Below the pieces are notes generated by a model. That model made no database searches. It worked only from the letters and a program-made list of their open reading frames with translations, and was not told the origin of the DNA. The position numbers were made by a program, and so were the translations under genes. Source: Siminovitchia terrae (GTDB lineage Bacteria; Bacillota; Bacilli; Bacillales; Bacillaceae_C). From it: 64,000 nucleotides of DNA. Positions within the stretch are counted from its first letter, which is position 1, and the number at the start of each line of letters is the position of its first letter. The stretch lies in contig NZ_QYTW02000020.1 of the NCBI RefSeq assembly GCF_003605405.2, positions 34,750-98,749 on the forward strand. The letters run 5' to 3'. Positions 7,863 to 17,507 of the stretch are shown piece after piece.

Positions 7863-8945
7863 TTATTTATCGATAGCCTCCAGTACCATTTCATGAAACT
7901 GTACAATGGCTTGTTCAGAAGAAGAATATCTACCGCGCTCAAAAGCACGTGAACGGAACCCGATCTGCTCTAACTCAACAAGATCTATGTCCTCCTGGCG
8001 AACTTGCTCCGCAAAGGCTACTAAGTCTTTTTCATCCTGAGTCAATTCCTCATCACGGAAATAATACGTATAAACAATCAACGTATTTTCATGATCTATT
8101 GGTTTTAATTGGATCGTAGCCATATTTCCCGGTCCAGGATAGATTGTTAACATCAAGTTTGGCCATAACCAATAGAAGGAACCTCCTTGCATTTCTGCTT
8201 CATCCAATTCTACAGAGCCGTAATTCTTATCTGGCTTCACGCTTGAAGCTTGAACAGAATAGTTCTCACAAGTCATGATTTGGTATGCGTTCATATCCAA
8301 TGTAGCAATAAAGCTAGGGTGTGCTACATGACAGTGATCACACTCCAAATAGTTATCCACAAACGCTTTCCAATTCGCTTTAAGATGCCTTGTTTTTACG
8401 TTTGTTCTTTTTAATTCGCCCAAGAATGGAAATTTGCTTAAACGCTCGAAGAAGTCTCCATAGGATTCGGCCAATGGCTTAGCATCGTCATCCAAGTTTA
8501 CAAAAATAAGCGATTCCAAAATTTCCATTCGGACCGGGCGCAAACAGGCATCTTGGACACAGGCTGCATCCTCTCCTCTAAAGTTAGGTGTCTTATTCAG
8601 TTTTCCGTCTAGCTTGAAAGTCCATCCATGATATCCACATTGTAAAATTCTTTTTTTACCAGATTCATTTTGTTCCAGTTTTGTAGCACGATGAGGACAA
8701 ACGTTATAGAAGGCCCGGATGACACCGTCTTGTCCGCGGACCACAATAATCGGTTCATTTGCGACTTCCGTTGTAAAAAAAGATCCTTCCTTCTCCAATT
8801 GGCTGACGTGGCCCACTTTTTGCCACGTTTTTGAAAAAATGACGTCCATTTCTTTTTCTAATACTTTTGGATCAGTGTATTTATCATAAGAGAGTGTTCT
8901 TTCGAATGTACGATTTGACTTGTTAATTACCTTGTTATATGCCAT
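7863..8945 (-). CDS. Rieske non-heme iron oxygenase alpha subunit, quaternary-amine (carnitine monooxygenase CntA-like) group
   Basis: 360 residues. The Rieske [2Fe-2S] ligands are C83/H85 (CPH) and C103/H106 (CGYH). The mononuclear iron site is VDNYLECDHCHVAH with His204 and His209. The residue bridging the two centres, usually Asp in aromatic-ring dioxygenases, is Glu201, as in the carnitine/betaine/choline-type oxygenases. With a BCCT transporter, ferredoxin, ferredoxin reductase and D-malate dehydrogenase alongside, oxidative release of trimethylamine from L-carnitine is the best reading; glycine-betaine or stachydrine demethylation are alternatives. ATG start with GGGGG about 8 nt upstream. 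The aldehyde dehydrogenase GTG lies 13 nt downstream. Confidence 0.85.
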   Translation of the reverse strand: MAYNKVINKSNRTFERTLSYDKYTDPKVLEKEMDVIFSKTWQKVGHVSQLEKEGSFFTTEVANEPIIVVRGQDGVIRAFYNVCPHRATKLEQNESGKKRILQCGYHGWTFKLDGKLNKTPNFRGEDAACVQDACLRPVRMEILESLIFVNLDDDAKPLAESYGDFFERLSKFPFLGELKRTNVKTRHLKANWKAFVDNYLECDHCHVAHPSFIATLDMNAYQIMTCENYSVQASSVKPDKNYGSVELDEAEMQGGSFYWLWPNLMLTIYPGPGNMATIQLKPIDHENTLIVYTYYFRDEELTQDEKDLVAFAEQVRQEDIDLVELEQIGFRSRAFERGRYSSSEQAIVQFHEMVLEAIDK

Positions 8946-8971
8946 GAAAAATTCCCCCTGATTTTATCGTT

Positions 8972-9170
8972 ATCAAATGCGCCTTGGCGTATTTGCGCCC
9001 AGATTTTATCGAGCTTAAGCTCGATAAATTTCCCCTGAAAATCTGTGGCATCCGCCGGAGGCTTTAACTTTATTCAGCCGGGGTTTGAACCCCCACTGAA
9101 TGGAATACCAATATAATATGCATTCATCTCACCACTTACAGAAGTGGGAGACTTCTGCTGAATGAAGTTA
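8972..9170 (+). mobile_element. tnpB-less IS200/IS605-like element, copy C
   Basis: 199 bp, between the Rieske gene and ferredoxin gene. Second hairpin is TTTATCGAGC-TTAA-GCTCGATAAA here. Right end reads GAATGAAGTTA followed by TATAA instead of AA, which suggests the true element end is at or just after GTTA. Confidence 0.85.
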
Positions 9171-9185
9171 TATAATACATAAAAT

Positions 9186-9637
<452 letters not shown>

Positions 9638-9656
<19 letters not shown>

Positions 9657-10660
9657 ATTTTATCTTTGCTTTCCATCAATGTTGTGCTGTGGACAGCCTG
9701 TACTTTCGCGGTCGGATCAATATAAACTTTCGCATTGCTCACTGCTGTTGGTGCTTCACCGAAACCGCTTGCGATCAGCTTGACCTTTCCTTCATACGTG
9801 CAAATATCGCCTGCAGCATAAATACCTGGAATATTTGTTTCCATTTTGGAATTGACGACAATTGAATTTTTGCTGATTTCTAGTCCCCAATCCTTAATCG
9901 GGCCAAGTGAAGAAATAAACCCGTAGTTAACTAATACAGCGTCAGCCTTCAATTCAATTTTTTTATCACCCTTGGCTTCTGTAACAACCACTTTTTCAAT
10001 CTTTTCATTGCCAACAAGCTCAGTCGGTACATATGGAGTTAAAACTTCCACCTTTGATTTCATCAATAAATCCACACTATGCTCATGTGCTCGGAATTTA
10101 TCTCTGCGATGAACGATTGTGACTTTTTTAGCAACCGATTCCAACATCAAAGCCCAGTCTACCGCGGAATCTCCTCCACCAAAAACAACCACTTCTTGGC
10201 CTTCGAATTGTGCTAAGTTTTGAACGGAGTAATGAAGATTCGTTCGCTCAAATTTTTCTTCACCCTCAACTTTCAATTTCCGAGGCTGAAAGGCACCGTT
10301 CCCTGCTGTAATGATCACAGCTTTGGAATAATGCGTTTCTTTGTTCGTCGTAATAGCAAACAGCTTTTCATTTACCCGAACGATACTTTCAACGGACTGA
10401 TTCAGACAAGCTTTTGTTTCAAACTGGTTCACTTGCTCCAATAAGTTATTAATCAATTCCTGCCCGCTGACTTTCGGAAAACCAGCAATGTCATAAATGT
10501 ATTTCTCTGGATATAATGCAGACAGTTGACCACCCAATTGCGGTAGACTTTCAATAATTTTTACCGAAGCATTGCGCATCCCCGCATAAAAGGCAGTAAA
10601 TAGCCCGACGGGCCCTCCCCCAATAACCGTGATGTCATAATCCTCTATATGTGTTTCCAT
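9638..10660 (-). CDS. Ferredoxin-NAD(P)+ reductase, YumC/TrxB-like FAD flavoprotein
   Basis: 340 residues from the chosen ATG. The N-terminal FAD site is [20 protein letters not shown], followed by [22 protein letters not shown], characteristic of YumC-type reductases that lack the thioredoxin-reductase CxxC. The NADP site is [17 protein letters not shown] and the C-terminal FAD contact is [16 protein letters not shown]. It would reduce the adjacent ferredoxin. ATG at 10658-10660 is preferred over the TTG two codons earlier because AAGGAGG sits 7 nt before the ATG. The last codons and stop (TTC AGC TGA) come from mobile element D; the native C-terminus may have been slightly different. Confidence 0.9.
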
Positions 10661-10721
10661 AAGCAAGCCTCCTTTTATCTAACTGAAAAGGTATTCTTTT
10701 TTAAAATCTTAAGTTTATTTA

Positions 10722-10738
10722 TTGCAACTACCATGCCA
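10722..10738 (-). promoter_or_regulatory. Sigma-54 (-24/-12) promoter of the carnitine-type operon
   Basis: Reverse strand TGGCAT-GGTAG-TTGCAA matches the -24/-12 consensus TGGCAC-N5-TTGCA with one mismatch and the invariant GG and GC in register. It lies 62 bp before the reductase start and faces the divergent sigma-54 activator gene. Confidence 0.88.
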
Positions 10739-10799
10739 CCTTTTAAAAAACGTGTAAGGTTCAGCTAAAATAAAAAAAATAGGTGCAAAATTCTTTTTT

Positions 10800-10840
10800 T
10801 TGAGTTATATTAAACTCGAAATTAACGGAGTGTTGAGTTA
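10800..10840. promoter_or_regulatory. Candidate enhancer (UAS) for the sigma-54 activator
   Basis: TTGAGTTA occurs at 10800-10807 and again at 10833-10840, and the first copy is part of an inverted repeat GAGTT-N6-AACTC (10802-10817). The position, 60-100 bp upstream of the -24 element, suits activator binding. Confidence 0.4.
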
Positions 10841-10872
10841 AGTTTGATTCATTTAAAAAAGGGGGGCTTTAT

Positions 10873-12240
10873 TTGAATAAAAAAACGGAGGATAATACTT
10901 TAGAAATAACGATGGAGGCTCTTTTGAGAATACTTGATTATTCTTCAGATGAGATTTTTGTATTGGATGGAGAGCAGAGAATTGTGTATGTGAACCGCAC
11001 CTGTGAAAAGCATTATGGATTGAAACCTTCTGAGATCATTGGAAAGTTAAATCTCGACTTATTTAACAAAGGATATTGGAAGCCATCTATTGTTCCGGAA
11101 GTTTACGAGACGAAAAAACCCTGTTACATGAAGCAAGAGACCTATATTGGAACAGAATTAATGTCATCTGCTATTCCAATTTTAAATGAGGAAAATGAAA
11201 TTGAATTAGTGGTTATCACCTCTTCTGAGCTCCAGAGATATAAGTTACTAAAGAACGGAGAATCGGAAAATAAAAATGAGCAAGAACCGGAAACGGGTTC
11301 AAGGAAAATGATTGCCAACTGTGAAAAAATGAGGAAAATCCTTGAATTTTGTACAAAAATTGCGGGAACAGATTCCACTGTCCTCATTTTAGGAGAATCT
11401 GGGACAGGTAAGGGTGTGCTTGCCCAACACATACATCAAATTAGTAAAAGAAAAAGTCAACCTTTCATGAATATTAATTGTGCTGCTATCCCTGCAGAAC
11501 TGTTAGAATCTGAGTTATTCGGATACACAGAAGGCGCCTTCACTGGTGCAAAGGGTTCAGGTAAAGAGGGATTAATTGCAGCTGCGGACGGCGGGACTTT
11601 ATTCCTTGATGAAATTGGAGAAATGCCGCTGGGTATTCAAGCCAAGTTGCTTCAAGTAATCCAGGACAAAGAGTTTATTCCGCTTGGCAGCAATGAAACA
11701 AGAAAAGTGGATATTCGGATTATTGCAGCCACAAATCGGAATCTATTGGAAATGGTGCAAGAAAAGAAGTTTCGTGAGGACCTATTCTATCGTTTAAACG
11801 TTGTCGATGTTCAATTGCCGTCACTTAAAGAAAGAAAAGAAGAAATCATTCCATTAACGTATCGTTTTTTAAATAAATTCAATAAAAAATACAATGAAAA
11901 TAAAGTCATTTCAAAAGAATGTCTGGATATTCTCATTCAATATTCTTGGCCGGGAAACGTCCGCCAGCTTGAAAACTTAATGGAACGACTTGTAGTGATC
12001 AGCAATTCCATTATCCAAGTTGATGACCTTCCAGACTTGATCAAGGACAGCGTTGGACCAATCCCAAAACTTTTGCAAGCCACAACCCTTGATAAAGCTC
12101 TGTCCGATACAACGAGAATTTTAATAAGAAAATCATATTTAGAACATCGCTCCTCAAGGAAAGTAGCCAGCGATTTAAGTATTAGTCAAACAAAAGCCTC
12201 CCGGTTAATTAGAGAATATTGCCAAGATTTAATCGGATAA
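10873..12240 (+). CDS. Sigma-54-dependent transcriptional activator with PAS sensor
   Basis: 455 residues. N-terminal PAS domain ([30 protein letters not shown], about 17-46, shown in part), central AAA+ ATPase with Walker A GESGTGKG, the sigma-54 contact loop GAFTGA, Walker [14 protein letters not shown] and R-finger region, then a short C-terminal helix-turn-helix ([20 protein letters not shown]). It should activate the divergent sigma-54 promoter at 10722-10738, presumably when the PAS domain senses carnitine or a catabolite. Start is TTG at 10873 with GGGGGG 7 nt upstream; no ATG fits. Intact. Confidence 0.92.
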   Translation: MNKKTEDNTLEITMEALLRILDYSSDEIFVLDGEQRIVYVNRTCEKHYGLKPSEIIGKLNLDLFNKGYWKPSIVPEVYETKKPCYMKQETYIGTELMSSAIPILNEENEIELVVITSSELQRYKLLKNGESENKNEQEPETGSRKMIANCEKMRKILEFCTKIAGTDSTVLILGESGTGKGVLAQHIHQISKRKSQPFMNINCAAIPAELLESELFGYTEGAFTGAKGSGKEGLIAAADGGTLFLDEIGEMPLGIQAKLLQVIQDKEFIPLGSNETRKVDIRIIAATNRNLLEMVQEKKFREDLFYRLNVVDVQLPSLKERKEEIIPLTYRFLNKFNKKYNENKVISKECLDILIQYSWPGNVRQLENLMERLVVISNSIIQVDDLPDLIKDSVGPIPKLLQATTLDKALSDTTRILIRKSYLEHRSSRKVASDLSISQTKASRLIREYCQDLIG

Positions 12241-12350
12241 ATTGACATCAAACAACCAGTGAGTCATTCCAAATTGAATGCTTCATTATTCATCTGGATG
12301 GCTATTTTTTGGCTGGGTTTCCACATTCTGCTGACTTTCCACTTTGGGTT

Positions 12351-12365
12351 GGAGGCAATGCCTCC
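12351..12365. repeat. Small inverted repeat in a gene-free stretch
   Basis: GGAGGC-AAT-GCCTCC. The 12241-12631 stretch holds no gene I can recognise; this hairpin is the only clear structure, and it lacks a T-tract. Confidence 0.5.
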
Positions 12366-12631
12366 TTCCGGGAAACCTCAGCTATAGAGGACACTCCCCA
12401 TGCCAATGAGGCAAAGCACAAGAACAAGGAGTAGTTAACTCTTGGCCCTATAAACAAACTTTGCCTTCTGCTGGCAAAAAACCCAAGCTATACTGCCACG
12501 CGTATGCCATGCTTACTGATTGCACCTGCCCACTATGTATTCCCTTATCCAACTAGAAGAGCAGGTTTTTCTTGCATGCTAATATCTTTTATTATGATAA
12601 TAGGAATACGACAAAAAGGGAGGTGTAATAA

Positions 12632-12950
12632 ATGGAGATCCACTTGATAGCGAAAAATGAACTAGAGGCACAAGGAATACAATGGATGGTCACATCGCAC
12701 CTTACCGGTGTTCAACTAATTCCGTTGTGCAGCAAAGCATCAGCCAGACCTGATTATTTTGGATATGGGCGGCTGAAAAGATGAAAACCAAAGAATCGGT
12801 GAGTTTCTTCAGAGAAAAAACACCCACTGGCTGGACCTTTCATTTGAGAGGATTTTCCAAACCGTCTATCAAGCACTTCGTTTCCGGGCGGAAGATGTCC
12901 TGTTCCGGCCTTTTTCTCCAATGGATCTAATAAAACAGATCAAAACATAG
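12632..12950 (+). pseudogene. Regulator remnant (N-terminal part of a response-regulator/AraC-type protein)
   Basis: Preceded by a good Shine-Dalgarno (GGGAGGTG) and ATG at 12632. The first frame gives MEIHLIAKNELEAQGIQWMV..., and after a frameshift and an in-frame stop another frame gives PDLIILDMGG then FERIFQTVYQALRFRAEDVLFRPFSPMDLIKQI ending TAG at 12948. The PDLIILDM stretch and following helix resemble a receiver-like sensor domain found on AraC-type regulators; no DNA-binding domain remains. Broken, and the family call is tentative. Confidence 0.4.
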
Positions 12951-12992
12951 AGCAGAAAATGACGAGGAATTGAGTCAGTACATAAGGATGAA

Positions 12993-13035
12993 CCTCCCAC
13001 CACTTAAAACACCCGTTTTTGAAGTGGGGGTTTCC
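12993..13035 (+). repeat. Solo hairpin resembling an IS605-type right end
   Basis: CCTCCCACCACTT, loop, AAGTGGGGGTTTCCTAACC. The CCACTT/AAGTGG core is like the last hairpin of elements A-H but the rest differs, so it is probably the relic end of a related insertion sequence. It lies right after the broken regulator at 12632-12950. Confidence 0.4.
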
Positions 13036-13142
13036 TAACCAAATTAGCTTTTGCTTCCACACAATCAATATCTAACAGTAAACCCGACTGATGAATAACA
13101 GCCTCCGTTATAACAAAATGATCCTACCCAAAAACGACTGCC

Positions 13143-14138
13143 TCATTCGGCAGCCGTAACGATACTTCCTGAAAAATCGATCGCAAATGTCGTTTCATTA
13201 TTTGTAGAGGTTAACTTGTATGGATGGTTTAAGGTAGACAGAATTTTATTGACTAAGTAAAGTCCGATACCAGTCGCTTCTCCCTTCTTCCGACCTTGCG
13301 TACCTGTGTAAAACAATTCAAATACACGGTTTATTTCACTTTCAGATATTGTTTCTCCCCTGTTTCGGATGAATAACTGTCCATCTTCATATTGAATCAG
13401 AACGGAAGGTCCCGTCTCACCGTATTTGACAGCATTACTTAATAACTGATAAATAACAACCTTTAGCCATTTTCGGTCCGAAAAAATCAATATATTTTCT
13501 TCAATTGCGCTTCTAGGATAGACTTCTTTCTCAATGAAGTAATCTTTTAAATCATTAATTACTTCCTGCACAAGGTTTTTTAATGGGATTGGCTCTATTT
13601 TTAGATCGGCTAATAATTTGGTAGAACGGCTATACGTTAATAACTGATTTAAGGAAAAGTTCAACTTGTTACATTCTGTTTTGACTTTTTGCCATTCTAG
13701 AAATAAACTCGGTTCTTTCGATTGGTTCGACTGGATCAATAAATGAATGACAGAAAGGGGCGTCTTCATTTGATGAACAGCTTGAGAAATCATTATTTGC
13801 TGTTCTTGGAGGGAATCCTTGTATTCATGTTCCTTTGACAGAAGGAAAGACTGAATCTCTCGCAATTTAGCAGCATATGCTTTTTCAATGGGAGCAGTCG
13901 GCTGGTGAATCAGAAAATCTCCATGATCTATTTTCTTTTTTTCCATATTTGTGTACATTTTTTTTCGACGAACATAGCGAAAGAAAAGCAATATCGTTAG
14001 CAAGGTCAAGGATAAAAATATAAAATAAGGATAGTGATTCTCGATTCCATCTAGATGATGAATAATGATCGGCAAACTTATAAACGTTATAAAATAAAGG
14101 ATAATAAAACTCAATTGGTCCCGTAGAAACAATTTCAT
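13143..14138 (-). CDS. BceS-like intramembrane-sensing histidine kinase
   Basis: 331 residues. Two closely spaced membrane helices near the N-terminus (LSFIILYFITFISLPIIIHHL and a second at about 36-54) with almost no extracellular loop, then the dimerisation domain with phospho-His in QAVHQMKTPLSVIHLL and an HATPase domain (NAVKYGETG; ATGIGLYLVNKIL). This is the BceS/GraS/YxdK layout, where sensing is done by a partner BceAB-type ABC transporter responding to bacitracin or antimicrobial peptides. No such transporter is in this window. It overlaps the regulator gene by 4 nt (ATGA). Confidence 0.85.
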   Translation of the reverse strand: MKLFLRDQLSFIILYFITFISLPIIIHHLDGIENHYPYFIFLSLTLLTILLFFRYVRRKKMYTNMEKKKIDHGDFLIHQPTAPIEKAYAAKLREIQSFLLSKEHEYKDSLQEQQIMISQAVHQMKTPLSVIHLLIQSNQSKEPSLFLEWQKVKTECNKLNFSLNQLLTYSRSTKLLADLKIEPIPLKNLVQEVINDLKDYFIEKEVYPRSAIEENILIFSDRKWLKVVIYQLLSNAVKYGETGPSVLIQYEDGQLFIRNRGETISESEINRVFELFYTGTQGRKKGEATGIGLYLVNKILSTLNHPYKLTSTNNETTFAIDFSGSIVTAAE

Positions 14139-14827
14139 ATATCTTTCTCCCTTAACTGGTAGCCAATCCCCCGGATTGTTGCTATTTCCAATGAAGAATG
14201 AATTCCTTCTAATTTCTTACGCAGTCTTTTAATATTAACTGTAAGAGTATTTTCCTCGACAAACATCTCTTCATCCCAGATAGCAGAAAGTAACTGTTGC
14301 CTCGATACAACATTAGGAAATGCTTCAAATAGCATTGAACATAACATTAGTTCTTTTACTGTTAAGAGTTCTTCCTCGTCAGGTGTCGATAACCGGACAG
14401 CGTCAATGTTTAAAACTGTATTTCCTCTTTTGAGAGTACGCTTTTGTGAATCCTGTGCATATTCCCCATAGACTCGGCGAATTTGTCCATTTATTTTTGC
14501 CAACACAACATCTATTACAAAAGGCTTTGTAATGAAGTCATCCGCTCCGTTCTCAATTCCATACACTTGATCTAACTCACTTACACGAGCAGAGAGAATC
14601 ATAATGGGACAATTCGATAACTGTCTTATTTTACGTGACCAATAATACCCATCAAAGGCAGGCAAATTGATATCCATGATCACCAGGTGCGGTTCTACCT
14701 CCTGAAAAATATCGAGTACCCTTTCAAAATCGAATACAATGTGACACTGATAGCCGTATTTTTCAAGATGGTTTTTTAATGTATTGGCGATATTCATTTC
14801 ATCTTCAACAATTAATATCGTATACAT
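14135..14827 (-). CDS. BceR-like OmpR-family response regulator
   Basis: 230 residues. Receiver domain with phospho-acceptor in LVIMDINLPAFDGYYWSRKIR (Asp about 52) and Lys in DDFITKPF; C-terminal winged helix ending VNIKRLRKKL..IRGIGYQL. The DGYYW signature is characteristic of BceR/YxdJ/GraR regulators. ATG start at 14825-14827 with a GGGGGGG Shine-Dalgarno. First gene of a two-gene operon with the kinase. Its usual targets are bceAB-type transporter promoters, which must lie elsewhere if they still exist. Confidence 0.88.
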   Translation of the reverse strand: MYTILIVEDEMNIANTLKNHLEKYGYQCHIVFDFERVLDIFQEVEPHLVIMDINLPAFDGYYWSRKIRQLSNCPIMILSARVSELDQVYGIENGADDFITKPFVIDVVLAKINGQIRRVYGEYAQDSQKRTLKRGNTVLNIDAVRLSTPDEEELLTVKELMLCSMLFEAFPNVVSRQQLLSAIWDEEMFVEENTLTVNIKRLRKKLEGIHSSLEIATIRGIGYQLREKDI

Positions 14828-14965
14828 CGGATCCCCCCCTGTCTCATTATCATTATTCTATCATCCATTTTTTCCAAAATATAATTGATTGGTTTCATAC
14901 ATTTCATATCAACTTAAGAACTCGTTTATATAATACTCTGAATTACGGGATTTACCAATGACCAA

Positions 14966-15018
14966 GGGGTCTGACCCCTGCCACGTCAACGCGTTAAAGC
15001 GATGGGGGTCAGACCCCC
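14966..15018. repeat. REP doublet (REPIN-like)
   Basis: GGGGTCTGACCCC (14966-14978), then CAACGCGTTAAAGC, then GGGGGTCAGACCCCC (15004-15018). Two palindromes around a central AACGCGTTAA palindrome could fold as one long hairpin, the form in which RAYT transposases are thought to mobilise REPs. Confidence 0.75.
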
Positions 15019-15054
15019 CATGTTTTGACCCCCATTTTTTCTTACACTGGATTT

Positions 15055-15085
15055 TATTCTTGCCGCCGTTTTCCGCGCATACACT
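15055..15085 (+). promoter_or_regulatory. Predicted sigma-E (sporulation) promoter
   Basis: -10 CATACACT (15078-15085) matches the sigma-E consensus CATACAMT exactly; the -35 candidate TATTCTT (15055-15061) is weaker with a 16-nt spacer. It lies 32 bp before the cortex-lytic gene, as expected for a mother-cell coat enzyme. Confidence 0.6.
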
Positions 15086-15116
15086 AGTCATATGACTTGT
15101 TTAGGAGAGGATATCT

Positions 15117-16526
15117 ATGATTATTCATGTTGTCCGCAGCGGAGAGACTTTAGCAGAGATTGCCCGCCGTTACGGCAGTAATGTTTCACAAATTGCGGCG
15201 TCGAATCAATTGCCTGACCCGAACCGGCTCATCATTGGTCAGGCTCTTGTTATTCCGATCGCCGCACGGCAGCATATCGTTCGGAGCGGGGAAACACTAT
15301 GGCAGATCGCACAAAGGTACGGCGTTTCACTGGATGCGATTATACGTCTGAATCAATTGGCAAATCCGAATATGCTTAAACTTGGTACAGTTTTAGTTAT
15401 TCCCGCCCGTGTCCATACGGTCCAAGCCGGCGAAACACTATGGCAGATTGCCCAACGTTACGGAACAACTGTTCAGGAAATTGTAAAAATGAATCAGATT
15501 CAAAATCCGAATCTCATTCCAGTTGGCTCCGTGCTCACGATTCCTTTTCCAAAGCCGGTCATCGATGTGAATGCCTATACCATCAACCTGAGCGAGACCG
15601 GTGCCAGAGAAGTCCGGGAAGTGGGTCAGTATCTTACGTATGTAACTCCTTTCGCCTATATCATGAAAACGGACGGGAGCTTAGAACCCATCAACGATAG
15701 GGCAATTATTAAAGCAGCCCAGGACAGACATGTCGTCCCTATGATGTCCATCACTAATTTTTCATCCACAGACCCGGGTACCAGACTGGCTCATACAATC
15801 CTATCAAACCCTGAGCTTCAAGAGCGTCTGTTAACGAACGTGATCAATATCATGAATGAAAAAGAATACCGTATATTGAACATCGACTTCGAGAATGTCA
15901 GGCAAACTGACCGTGAAGCATATAACCAATTTCTTCAGCGGGCAGTCGACCGCCTGCATCCGCTCGGATACTTTTTATCCACAGCACTTGCTCCTAAAAC
16001 AAGCAGTGAGCAACAAGGCATTCTGTATGAAGCTCATGACTATGAGGCACATGGAAGAATTGCCGATTTCGTTGTGTTAATGACTTACGAATGGGGGTAC
16101 CGCCTCGGTCCCCCGCAAGCCATCTCGCCACTTAATCAGATGAGGCGGGTCATCGAATATGCTGTCACTGTCATTCCTCGGAATAAAATTTTGATGGGCT
16201 TCCAATTGTACGCTCGTGACTGGATCATTCCCCACGTTCAAGGGCAAGAAGCCGAAACCTTTGATATGCAGGAAGCTATCCGTCGGGCATTGAAATATGG
16301 TGCTACCATTCAATACGATGAAAGAGCGCAATCCCCGTTTTTCCGATATACCGACGAACAGGGGCGCCGCCATGAAGTATGGTTCGAAGATGCCCGAAGC
16401 GCCCAGGCCAAATTTGATTTGGTAAAAGAATTCGGCTTGCATGGAGTGAGCTATTGGGTACTGGGCTATCCGTTTCCACAGAATTGGCTTTTGCTGGAGG
16501 ATAATTTCATTATTAGAAAAATGTAG
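15117..16526 (+). CDS. SleL/YaaH-like spore cortex fragment-lytic enzyme, three LysM domains plus GH18
   Basis: 469 residues. Three LysM peptidoglycan-binding repeats occupy residues 1-47, 52-98 and 100-145 (each with SGETLxxIAxRYG or AGETLWQIAQRYG), followed by a glycoside-hydrolase-18 domain. The catalytic strand is ILNIDFENV, with the acid Glu retained, and downstream VVLMTYEWG and the tail FEDARSAQAKFDLVKEFGLHGVSYWVLG are typical. SleL/YaaH are N-acetylglucosaminidases that cut cortex fragments during spore germination. Known YaaH, YdhD and SleL usually carry two LysM units, so three is unusual. No signal peptide, as for coat-located enzymes made in the mother cell. AGGAGAGG 6 nt before ATG. 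A paralogue lies at 21281-22534. Confidence 0.9.
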   Translation: MIIHVVRSGETLAEIARRYGSNVSQIAASNQLPDPNRLIIGQALVIPIAARQHIVRSGETLWQIAQRYGVSLDAIIRLNQLANPNMLKLGTVLVIPARVHTVQAGETLWQIAQRYGTTVQEIVKMNQIQNPNLIPVGSVLTIPFPKPVIDVNAYTINLSETGAREVREVGQYLTYVTPFAYIMKTDGSLEPINDRAIIKAAQDRHVVPMMSITNFSSTDPGTRLAHTILSNPELQERLLTNVINIMNEKEYRILNIDFENVRQTDREAYNQFLQRAVDRLHPLGYFLSTALAPKTSSEQQGILYEAHDYEAHGRIADFVVLMTYEWGYRLGPPQAISPLNQMRRVIEYAVTVIPRNKILMGFQLYARDWIIPHVQGQEAETFDMQEAIRRALKYGATIQYDERAQSPFFRYTDEQGRRHEVWFEDARSAQAKFDLVKEFGLHGVSYWVLGYPFPQNWLLLEDNFIIRKM

Positions 16527-16553
16527 CCGGACAAAAGAGAGTCTGGCTTTTTT
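16525..16553 (+). terminator. Terminator of the three-LysM gene
   Basis: AGCCGGAC-AAAAGAGA-GTCTGGCT followed by TTTTT, overlapping the stop codon. Confidence 0.85.
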
Positions 16554-16574
16554 CATTTAGAGCCGATATTTTGA

Positions 16575-17335
16575 CTTAAACATTTCGATCACTCAGGCAC
16601 GGAACTGACGTTTTTCGAACTACCGATGATGGCTCGAAATCGGGAGGGTGTCTGCAGCATCTCCGCCACTTCCCTACGCGTTCCTGATAGCTCTGAGCTG
16701 GATTTTTGGAAAAACCGTCTCGTTAAGCTTGGGGTTGAACATGACGATATTAAAGAAAGAGAAAATCGCAAAACGCTTGCGTTCAGGGATCCTGAGGGAC
16801 AATGCCTTATCCGTATCGGATGAAAATAAGAAAGGCGTCGCAGGCGAAGCCCCTTGGAAAAAAGTCCGGTCCCTCAGGAAATGGGCATACTCGGACTAGG
16901 ACCTGTGCAATTGACTGTGCGCTACGCGGAACGCACAACACAGGTATTAACTGAGTTGCTGGGATTTCGAAAAAAAGGAAGCTATCCGTCTCATTTGGAC
17001 GGTCAACCAGATATTCTTGTTTTTGAAACAGGCGAAGGTGGAACAGGGGGCAGAAGTACATGTTGAGGAAAGAAGGAACCTGTCGCCTGAAAGACTTGGG
17101 CGTGGAGGGGTCCATCATGTGGCTTTCCGCGTAGAAGATGAAGCCGAGCTTCGGACATGGATTGACCGTATAACAAAAGCAGGCTTTCAAAACTCGGGGT
17201 TCGTCGACAGATTCTATTTCCGCTCTCTTTATTTCAGGGAGCTGAATGGAATCCTGTTCGAGCTTTCTACTGATGGACCCGGATTTGATACAGATGAGCC
17301 GCTCGAACATTTAGGCGAATCGCTGGTGTCAGCGA
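16575..17335 (+). pseudogene. Ring-cleaving (glyoxalase-fold) dioxygenase remnant, MhqO/MhqA-like
   Basis: Frames joined by frameshifts read HSGTELTFFELPMMAR..SISATSLRVPDSSELDFWKNRL, then [46 protein letters not shown], and [67 protein letters not shown]. This is the C-terminal two thirds of the ~315-residue extradiol-type dioxygenases of the Mhq (quinone-stress) regulon. The first ~100 residues are missing, at least two frameshifts occur, and the 3' end fuses at about 17335 to a truncated gene on the other strand. Confidence 0.85.
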
Positions 17336-17507
17336 TCCCCCGCCATTCCGGAATGGGAAATGCAAAGAGTAAAGCAACCATGCCAACTGCATATACAATT
17401 CCTGTTAATGCAAACAAAATCGATGACCAGAATCCAATTTTAAACACTGGTTGATTAACCGGATCCCCATAAAAAATGCCTCCGCTCTTCAAAAGTTTTT
17501 CCATCAT
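17229..17507 (-). pseudogene. Truncated membrane protein fused to antisense of the dioxygenase remnant
   Basis: ATG at 17505-17507 overlaps the stop of the upstream gene (ATGA), so this was the next gene in that operon. The first ~57 residues ([20 protein letters not shown].., then a membrane helix [23 protein letters not shown]) look genuine; from about 17335 the frame runs through the reversed dioxygenase remnant and stops at 17229. A deletion or rearrangement joined the two decayed genes tail to tail. Confidence 0.65.
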
